This document shows positions 1 to 5,171 of a DNA stretch of 6,586 bases, in pieces. The position numbers and the translations under genes are program-made. The stretch is from JBOGFI01 sp050743365 (lineage in GTDB: Bacteria; Actinomycetota; Acidimicrobiia; IMCC26256; JACDBD01). The stretch lies in the NCBI GenBank assembly GCA_050743365.1, contig JBOGFI010000095.1, forward strand, positions 1 through 6,586, given 5' to 3'. Position 1 is the first letter of the stretch; every line of letters starts with the position of its first letter. The notes beneath the pieces are model-generated. The model was not told where the DNA came from. It did no database searches and was given only the letters and a program-made list of their open reading frames with translations.

Positions 1-1398
1 GTCCCGGCCCTCGCGCCGGGCGCGCCCACGACCGCCGCCCGCTCCCTGCCCCGCGCCACCCCCGCCCGGTGGGAGGCGCCCGGCCTGCTGCTCTCCTCCG
101 ACACCGTCGCCCTCGGTGCCGCCCTGGCGCTCTCGGGGGCGACGTCGTCGGTGCTCGCCGTGGCCTACGCCCTCGGAGCCCTGCTGACGCTGGCGGCCTG
201 CCAGGGCTACCGGGTGCCGATCACCCTGTCGGCGCTCGAGTCGGCGCCGTGGCTGCTCGGGCGGCTGGCGGTCCCGTTGGTCCTGCTCGGCCCCATCGTC
301 TTGCTCCGGGGCGTCGACCCCGATGTCTTCGCCATGGTGCTCCTCGCCATGGCCCTCATCCTGGTGGGACGGGTCGCGTCCTACGCGCTGCTCCGGCGCC
401 TCCGCCAGCAGGGCTACCTGCTCGAGCCGGCGGTGATCCTCGGCGCCGGGCAGGTCGGCGCCGAGCTGGCGCGCGTCTTCAAGACCCGGCGCGAGCACGG
501 CATCGAGCCGGTCGGGTTCCTCGACTGCGTCGGCGGCGACCTGCCGCTGCCGCTCCTCGGGGACGTCGACCGTCTCGACGAGCTCTTGCGGGACGGGGCG
601 GTCCGCCACGTTGTCGTCGCCTTCGGCCCGGCGCGGGAGGCCGAGCTCGTGCAGGTGCTGCGCACCGCCGTTCGCTACGACGTCGAGCTGCACGTGGTCC
701 CGCGGTTCTTCGACGTCGGCGTCGCGCCGCCGGGGCCCGACAGCGACGACGTGCGCGGCATTCCCCTGAACCGTGTCCGGCGGTCGGTTCTCCGTCCCGA
801 AGCGGAGCTCGTCAAGCGAGTGGTCGACATCGCGGTGGCGGCCACGCTCCTCGCGGTCGCGGCCCCCGTTCTCGCGGTGGTCGCGCTGGTGGTGCGGCTC
901 ACCAGCCCCGGGCCGGTGCTGTTCTGCCAGGACCGCGTCGGGCGCGACGGACGGGTCTTCAAGATGCGGAAGTTCCGCACGATGGTCCACGACGCCGAGG
1001 ACCACCTCGAACGCCTCGTGCAACTCAACGAGCGCGACGGCGTCGTCTTCAAGATCAGGGACGACCCGCGCTGCACCCCGGTCGGGCGCTGGCTCCGGCG
1101 GTTCTCGATCGACGAGCTGCCGCAGCTGTGGCACGTGCTCACCGGCGACATGTCGCTCGTGGGCCCGCGGCCGGCGGTCCCCGGCGAGGCCGCGCGCTAC
1201 GACCAGGACGCACGGTGGCGGCTGATGGTGAAGCCGGGGCTGACCGGGCTGTGGCAGGTCAGCGGCCGGTCCGACCTTCCCTGGGCCGAGTCGCTGCGCC
1301 TCGACCTCTACTACATCTACAACTGGTCGGTGGGCCTCGACCTCATGGTCATGGGGCGGACGTTGGGCGCGGTGCTGCGTCGCGAGGGCGCGTACTGA
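1..1398 (+). CDS. Polyprenyl-phosphate sugar-1-phosphate transferase (initiating glycosyltransferase), 5' partial
   Basis: Transfers a hexose-1-phosphate from a nucleotide sugar to polyprenyl phosphate at the cytoplasmic membrane face, the first step of a lipid-linked polysaccharide repeat. The frame is open from base 1 (465 residues visible), so the start lies upstream. The GTG at 151 is an internal start candidate but would delete the first membrane helix, so I reject it. Using window residue numbers, four hydrophobic segments (about 29-44, 51-67, 83-102, 109-131) precede a Rossmann-like CoA_binding_3 region with GAGQVG at 148-153. A fifth hydrophobic segment (about 274-300) leads into the Bac_transf catalytic domain: KMRKFRTM at 321-328, the Asp-Glu pair at 371-372 in SIDELPQLW, MSLVGPRP at 384-391, and KPGLTGLWQVSGR at 411-423. 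The C-terminus, ending GAY, is typical of the WbaP/ExoY/CpsE family and intact. Probably only a short N-terminal stretch is missing. Family is near certain; the sugar (glucose, galactose or other) cannot be read from the sequence. Confidence 0.95.
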   Translation, partial: VPALAPGAPTTAARSLPRATPARWEAPGLLLSSDTVALGAALALSGATSSVLAVAYALGALLTLAACQGYRVPITLSALESAPWLLGRLAVPLVLLGPIVLLRGVDPDVFAMVLLAMALILVGRVASYALLRRLRQQGYLLEPAVILGAGQVGAELARVFKTRREHGIEPVGFLDCVGGDLPLPLLGDVDRLDELLRDGAVRHVVVAFGPAREAELVQVLRTAVRYDVELHVVPRFFDVGVAPPGPDSDDVRGIPLNRVRRSVLRPEAELVKRVVDIAVAATLLAVAAPVLAVVALVVRLTSPGPVLFCQDRVGRDGRVFKMRKFRTMVHDAEDHLERLVQLNERDGVVFKIRDDPRCTPVGRWLRRFSIDELPQLWHVLTGDMSLVGPRPAVPGEAARYDQDARWRLMVKPGLTGLWQVSGRSDLPWAESLRLDLYYIYNWSVGLDLMVMGRTLGAVLRREGAY

Positions 1399-1421
1399 GG
1401 ACGCGTCCTGACGACGCGTCC
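1399..1421. terminator. Hairpin between convergent genes, candidate bidirectional terminator
   Basis: A perfect 9-bp stem, GGACGCGTC at 1399-1407 and GACGCGTCC at 1413-1421, encloses a 5-base loop (CTGAC). It starts on the base after the TGA of the sugar transferase and lies 17 bases beyond the stop of the convergent GT4 gene. No T-tract follows on either strand, so it is not a classical intrinsic terminator. U-less hairpins just after stop codons are, however, commonly proposed as terminators in high-GC Actinomycetota. A weaker 6-bp stem with one G-T wobble (1426-1431 with 1435-1440) follows and reaches the GT4 stop codon. Position and symmetry are seen directly; termination is inferred. Confidence 0.55.
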
Positions 1422-1438
1422 AGGGGATCGCGGAGCGG

Positions 1439-2548
1439 TCAGCCGGTCGCGGTCCCGAGGACACCCTCAACCACTCCCGCGAACCGGGCGCGGAACCGCT
1501 CGGGTGAGAACGCCTCGGCATGGCCGCGGATGGTCGCGGGATCGAGGCCCGCGGGGTCGAACGTCTCCAGCGCCCGGGCCAGGGCCCCGACCTCGTCGGC
1601 TTCCTCCTCGGGCCGGTAGAGCATGCCGGTCACGCCGTCGACGACCGACTCGAGCGCCCCCCCGGCGGCTCGGGCGACGACCGGCGCCCCGCACGCCTGG
1701 GCCTCGACCGGGACGATCCCGAAGTCCTCCTCTCCCGGGAACACGAGCGCCCGGCAGCGGCGATAGAGGTCGAGGAGGGTCGCGTCGTCGACCCGCCCGA
1801 GGAGCTCCACGTGCCGTCCGGCCAGCCGCTCGAGCACCCGGCGGTGGCGTCCGTCGCCTGCCACGACCAGCCGCATGCCGGCCCGCTCGGCCGCGGCCGC
1901 GGCGACGGGAGCCTTCTTGTACGGCACCAGCCGGCCCGCGAACAGGAAGAAGTCCTCACGCTTCGCGGCTGGGTCGGGCGTGAAACGATCGATGTCGACC
2001 GGGGGCGTGAGCACCTCCGACGAGCGTCCCCACCAGCGCGACACTCGTCCGGCGACGTTGCGCGAGTTCGCCACGATCGCCCGCACCCGCCGCGCCGCGG
2101 CACGATCCGCCCGTCGCTGCGTGGCCGAGAACGCCGCCAGCACCAGCCTGCCGACGCGCCCGCCCGCCTCCCCCGACCGCATCGACGGGTCCCACATCCA
2201 ACGGGCGGGCGTGTGGGTGTAGGCGACGACGGGGACCCCGTCCGGAGGCTGCACGCGGTTGGCGAACGCGTAGTGGCTCGTGACGACCAGGTCGACGTCG
2301 CGCAGGTCGAGGCCCGCGAACGCGCCCGGCAGGAGGGGGAGCAGGTGCGCGTACCGGTCGCGGCCGCGGTAGAGGCGGTCGAGCCAGGTGGCACGCACGT
2401 CAGCCCGCGCCAGGGCTGGTGACAGCACGGCGCGGTCGACGAGGGCGGCGTGGATCGTCGCCGACGGGAAGACTCGATGGAGCTCCTCGACCACGCGCTC
2501 GGCGCCGCCCCAGATCGTGAACCGCTCGTGGACGATGGCGACACGCAC
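1439..2548 (-). CDS. GT4-family (GT-B fold) glycosyltransferase
   Basis: A 369-residue retaining glycosyltransferase that probably adds a sugar from a nucleotide donor to the lipid-linked repeat unit at the cytoplasmic membrane face. The N-terminal domain opens with a beta strand and the acceptor-side glycine-rich loop (RVAIVHERF at 2-10, GGAE at 14-17). THTPARWMWD lies at 111-120 and NSRNV at 161-165. The C-terminal Glycos_transf_1 domain has GRLVPYKK at 205-212, VVAGDG at 228-233, and the EX7E donor-site motif with E274 and E282 inside EEDFGIVPVEAQACG. No signal peptide or membrane span is evident. The GTG start at 2548 puts the first beta strand right at the N-terminus, as usual in this family. 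It begins 7 bases after the stop of the upstream GT2 gene, with only a weak GAG as possible ribosome-binding sequence, which suggests translational coupling. The EDFGI.PVEAQA signature resembles GT4 mannosyltransferases of O-antigen clusters; mannose specificity is only a guess. Confidence 0.93.
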   Translation of the reverse strand: MRVAIVHERFTIWGGAERVVEELHRVFPSATIHAALVDRAVLSPALARADVRATWLDRLYRGRDRYAHLLPLLPGAFAGLDLRDVDLVVTSHYAFANRVQPPDGVPVVAYTHTPARWMWDPSMRSGEAGGRVGRLVLAAFSATQRRADRAAARRVRAIVANSRNVAGRVSRWWGRSSEVLTPPVDIDRFTPDPAAKREDFFLFAGRLVPYKKAPVAAAAAERAGMRLVVAGDGRHRRVLERLAGRHVELLGRVDDATLLDLYRRCRALVFPGEEDFGIVPVEAQACGAPVVARAAGGALESVVDGVTGMLYRPEEEADEVGALARALETFDPAGLDPATIRGHAEAFSPERFRARFAGVVEGVLGTATG

Positions 2549-2555
2549 GGGTCGC

Positions 2556-3563
2556 TCAGAGCAGGGCGCCGAGCGAGCGGTAGCGCACGCACCCCCGCAC
2601 GACGGCCCCCAGGTACACGAGTGGAAGGGCGAGGAACCCGGCCGTCTCGCGAAGCCGGTAGAGGCGGAGGGATCCCCGGAGGCCCTGGTACTTCAGGCGG
2701 ATGGCGGCGGAGCCGCCGAAGCCCACCGCCGCCCCCACGCCGACCACGATCCCGCTCCGGGCGGACGCGCCGGCCACTGCGGCGACCCAGCCCAGTGCGG
2801 TGACGAGCGCCACGTAGTGCTGGGGACGGTGCACTCTGACGCCCCAGACCGTCTTGACCTCGATCAGCCGCCGGAACCGACGCGGGTGCTTGCGGTACAG
2901 GAGAGGATCGAACACGTGCCGTCGGGCCTGACGCAGGCTCGCAGCGACGCCGAGGACCATCGGCGGATGCTCGACGATCGCGTCGGGCGCGACGTCGGCG
3001 CGGTAGCCGCCCTCGAGGATCCGGAACCCGAGGTCGGCGTCCTCACGGAAGTAGAGCTTCGTCTTGGCGTCGAAGAACTCCGGGTCGTAGCCGCCCAGCT
3101 CCTCGAAGACCCGGCGCCGCACGAACAGGTTGCACGGGATGAACGACCAGGCGTGCTCGCGCTCGAGCCGGCGCAGCGCCCGCCGCGTGCGCTGCTCGAT
3201 CGTGAGCCCCTCGAGGACGTCGCCCCCACCCTCGTCGAGAGATCGCCGGGCACGCTCCAGCCAGTCGGGCGCGACCAGCACGTCGTCCTCGGTGAAAGCG
3301 AGGTAGGCGCCGCGGGCGCGGGCAGCGCCGACGTTGCGCGCCCGTGCCGGGCCGCCGTTGTCGGTTCGTACCGCGAGGACCGGGAGCGGGAGCTCGCCGC
3401 TTGCGAGCCAGGTCTCCGTGTCGTCGGTCGAGCCGTCGTCGACCACGATCACCTCGAACTCGGACGCCGCGATCGTCTGCCGGCTGAGCGAGTCGAGGCA
3501 CCGTTCGAGCATCGCCCGCCGGTTGTGGGTCGGGATCACCACCGAGAAGATGCACGGCTCCAA
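2556..3563 (-). CDS. GT2-family (GT-A fold) glycosyltransferase with hydrophobic C-terminal region
   Basis: A 335-residue inverting-type glycosyltransferase, likely acting on the lipid-linked repeat unit. The GT-A core occupies about residues 5-200: SVVIPTHNR at 7-15, VVDDGSTDDT at 40-49, NGGPARARNVGAARARG at 69-85, the acidic metal/nucleotide motif EDD at 92-94, and GGYD at 157-160 followed by the acceptor-side EDADLGFR at 174-181. Beyond the core are hydrophobic stretches at about 250-266, 270-287 and 308-323, which suggest membrane anchoring. The start is a TTG at 3563; no ATG or GTG occurs upstream before the in-frame stop at 3620-3618. The GTG codons at residues 8-9 would begin inside the first beta strand, so TTG is preferred. 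No clear Shine-Dalgarno sequence precedes it. First gene of a leftward operon with the GT4 gene, reading divergently from the kinase gene. Donor sugar and linkage are unknown. Confidence 0.92.
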   Translation of the reverse strand: MEPCIFSVVIPTHNRRAMLERCLDSLSRQTIAASEFEVIVVDDGSTDDTETWLASGELPLPVLAVRTDNGGPARARNVGAARARGAYLAFTEDDVLVAPDWLERARRSLDEGGGDVLEGLTIEQRTRRALRRLEREHAWSFIPCNLFVRRRVFEELGGYDPEFFDAKTKLYFREDADLGFRILEGGYRADVAPDAIVEHPPMVLGVAASLRQARRHVFDPLLYRKHPRRFRRLIEVKTVWGVRVHRPQHYVALVTALGWVAAVAGASARSGIVVGVGAAVGFGGSAAIRLKYQGLRGSLRLYRLRETAGFLALPLVYLGAVVRGCVRYRSLGALL

Positions 3564-3627
3564 CGGAGTACCCGGATCAAGGCCTCGGTCCGGTGCGCAT
3601 GCCCACCGATCGGTATCTCACGTCGCG

Positions 3628-3633
3628 TAACAT
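3628..3633 (+). promoter_or_regulatory. Candidate -10 element for the co-polymerase/kinase operon
   Basis: TAACAT fits the actinobacterial TAnnnT -10 pattern and lies 12 bases before the ATG at 3646. Transcription would begin around 3640, giving a leader of only a few bases; this agrees with the lack of any Shine-Dalgarno sequence before that ATG. No hexamer resembling TTGACA is found 16-18 bases upstream. It overlaps the right half of the dyad, so a protein bound there could block it. Confidence 0.3.
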
Positions 3634-3634
3634 A
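3629..3634 (-). promoter_or_regulatory. Candidate -10 element for the leftward glycosyltransferase operon
   Basis: On the minus strand TATGTT (reading 3634 to 3629) also fits TAnnnT. It would give a start near 3622 and a leader of roughly 60 bases before the TTG at 3563. No good -35 is apparent. It overlaps the plus-strand candidate almost completely, so the two promoters would compete if both are real. Confidence 0.2.
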
Positions 3635-3645
3635 CCGACCGCCTT

Positions 3646-5154
3646 ATGAGCGCGTCGCAGCAGCTCCGCGTGGTCTGGGGCTACCGGTGGTGGCTGCTGC
3701 TGGTAGCGGTCGTGGCCGCGGCGGCCGCATATCTCGTCAGCTCCCAGCAGGACGACGTGTACGAGGCCCGGGCGCTGGCCCAGATCGTGTCGGGACGCCA
3801 GGCCACCGGCGAGTTCGTGAGCCCGGACGAGCTCCAGCAGGTCGCCAACGTCTACGCCGAGATCGCGCGGACGACGGTCGTCGCCGAGCGGGCGCAGGCC
3901 GACGCCGAGCCGCCGATCTCGACCGACGACCTGAAGGACCGGGTCACGATCTCTCCCCAGCCGCAGCTGGAGGTCATCCAGTTCGAGGCCCGCTCGGGGA
4001 GCTCGTCGGTGGCCGCCGGCTATGCCAACGCGTACGCCGAGGCCTTCGCGGACTACGTCGACGAGATCGAGACGGGGGAGCGTGAGGACACGCTGGCGCG
4101 GATCCGCCGGCGCACCGCGGAGATCGAGGAGCAGTTGCGCGAGCTCGGTCCCGGCGACCCGGCCGCGGTGGCGCTGAACGTCGAGCTGGAGGCGCTCACG
4201 AACGAATCCGCCGCCGAGGTGGCCCGCCCTGGCGACACGGTGCGGATCATCCAACCGGCGCAGGGGCCCGACTCGCCGGCGTCGCCGAAGCCTGTGCGCG
4301 ACGCGGTGCTCGCGTTCCTGGCCGCGCTGGTCGTGGGAGCGGTGGCGGCCTACGTGCGGTTCAGGGTCACCGACCACTTCAGCTCCGCCGAGGAGGCCGC
4401 CCTCGAGCTCGACCTGCCGGTGCTGGCCCAGGTCCCGCTGCTGAAGGAGGGCGAGGACCACGTCCGCGAGGCGTTCCGGTCGCTTCGGACGACGGTCTCG
4501 TTCGCGCTGCGGGAGGCGCCGGACCTGGTGCTGGTCGTCACGAGTGCCGAGGCCGGTGAGGGGAAGAGCTTCACCGCCGCCAAGCTCGCCACCTCGTTCG
4601 CGCTCGACGACCGGAAGGTCGTGGTCGTCGACGCCGACCTCCCCCGCGCGTCGCTTCACGAGCAGTTCAAGGTGCCGTCGGGCGCGGGGCTCGGCGACGT
4701 GCTCCGCGGCTGGGTCGACCAGCCTCCGGTTGTTCACCTTCGCTCCGTCGAAGCCGGTGCCGGGCCCGATGTCGGGCTCGACCTCATCCCGGCTGGGTCG
4801 CTCGTCGAGTACACCGCCGAGATGTTGTCCTCGGAACGGATGTCCCGGCTCGTGGGCGCGCTGCGGCAGGAGTACCAGGTGGTCATCTTCGACAGCCCCC
4901 CGGTCCTCTCACTGATGGACGCCGTCATCCTCGGCTCGCGCTACGCGGGAGGGGTCGTCTTGGTGGTCGACGCCCGCCGCACTCGTCGCCGCGAGGCGCG
5001 CCGCGCCCTGCAGGCGCTCCGGGCCATCGAGGCCCCGGTGATCGGTCTCGTGTTCAACCGGTCGTCGGAGGGGAGGCCGCGGTATCGGTACGCGGACGCG
5101 AGCACGCGTGCCTCCCGGCGCAAGGAACGGGCGGCGACGAAGGCCGCCGGCTGA
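3646..5154 (+). CDS. Wzz-type polysaccharide co-polymerase fused to bacterial tyrosine kinase (CpsD/CapB type)
   Basis: A 502-residue membrane protein expected to control chain length and export through kinase-driven oligomer cycling. The short cytoplasmic N-terminus is followed by a first membrane helix (about 14-31) and an extracytoplasmic domain of some 185 residues with a charged helical stretch at about 144-192. A proline-rich segment (P204, P208, P211, P214, P216), typical of co-polymerases, precedes the second helix (about 219-237). The cytoplasmic kinase has the oligomerisation motif ExxRxxR (E275, R278, R281), Walker A GEGKS at 304-308, Walker A' around D329 and D331, and Walker B VVIFDSPP at 412-419 with D425 after it. 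Oddities: Walker A' reads DADLPRA where DxDxRrP is usual, and the C-terminus has only Y480 and Y482, then a basic tail. The ATG at 3646 is the first possible start after the in-frame TAA at 3628-3630. Likely co-transcribed with the downstream polymerase gene. Confidence 0.93.
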   Translation: MSASQQLRVVWGYRWWLLLVAVVAAAAAYLVSSQQDDVYEARALAQIVSGRQATGEFVSPDELQQVANVYAEIARTTVVAERAQADAEPPISTDDLKDRVTISPQPQLEVIQFEARSGSSSVAAGYANAYAEAFADYVDEIETGEREDTLARIRRRTAEIEEQLRELGPGDPAAVALNVELEALTNESAAEVARPGDTVRIIQPAQGPDSPASPKPVRDAVLAFLAALVVGAVAAYVRFRVTDHFSSAEEAALELDLPVLAQVPLLKEGEDHVREAFRSLRTTVSFALREAPDLVLVVTSAEAGEGKSFTAAKLATSFALDDRKVVVVDADLPRASLHEQFKVPSGAGLGDVLRGWVDQPPVVHLRSVEAGAGPDVGLDLIPAGSLVEYTAEMLSSERMSRLVGALRQEYQVVIFDSPPVLSLMDAVILGSRYAGGVVLVVDARRTRRREARRALQALRAIEAPVIGLVFNRSSEGRPRYRYADASTRASRRKERAATKAAG

Positions 5155-5167
5155 CCGGCGACCAGCC
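5149..5167 (+). other. Small hairpin spanning the kinase stop codon
   Basis: GGCTG (5149-5153) can pair with CAGCC (5163-5167) around a 9-base loop. It covers the TGA of the kinase gene and ends 4 bases before the next ATG. It could affect coupling between the two genes, but a 5-bp stem in DNA this GC-rich may well be chance. Confidence 0.15.
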
Positions 5168-5171
5168 CGCC

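Larger units (their letters stand above)
3610..3638. promoter_or_regulatory. Imperfect 29-bp dyad in divergent intergenic region, candidate operator
   Basis: The 82-base gap 3564-3645 separates divergently transcribed operons. Within it TCGGTAT (3610-3616) and ATACCGA (3632-3638) form perfect inverted 7-bp arms centred on 3624, with arm centres 22 bases apart, about two helical turns. The same centre has an inner ACG (3620-3622) paired with CGT (3626-3628) and one more pair (3618 with 3630), so 11 of 14 positions are symmetric. This geometry suits a dimeric transcription factor that could control both operons. It is also AT-richer than the surroundings. The symmetry is direct observation; the operator role is inference and no regulator gene is visible here. 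Confidence 0.5.

Noticed and set aside
151..1398. GTG at 151 as the real start of the sugar transferase
   Set aside because: The frame is open upstream to base 1 and those codons encode a hydrophobic segment matching the family's first membrane helix.
69..1619. 516-codon open frame on the plus strand overlapping the sugar transferase
   Set aside because: Product is Arg/Ala/Gly/Pro-rich without domains and crosses the convergent junction into the antisense of the GT4 gene. The other frame encodes an unmistakable initiating transferase. GC-rich DNA produces such long false frames.
3564..3645. Riboswitch or small RNA in the divergent gap
   Set aside because: Only 82 bases are available, and apart from the operator-like dyad I see no conserved riboswitch architecture or terminator/antiterminator pair.
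2388..4085. 565-codon plus-strand open frame across the GT2 gene and into the kinase gene
   Set aside because: It is antisense to the GT2 gene, runs through the divergent intergenic region and overlaps the kinase out of frame. The product has no recognisable motif.
4558..4572. Walker A with Phe after GKS as a sign of an inactive kinase
   Set aside because: The invariant Gly-Lys-Ser is present, and from memory E. coli Wzc also has Phe just after this motif, so Phe here is not evidence of inactivity.
3577..4737. 386-codon minus-strand open frame opposite the kinase gene
   Set aside because: Product is Arg/Leu/Gly/Asp-rich low-complexity sequence, a typical antisense shadow of a high-GC gene with strong third-position bias.
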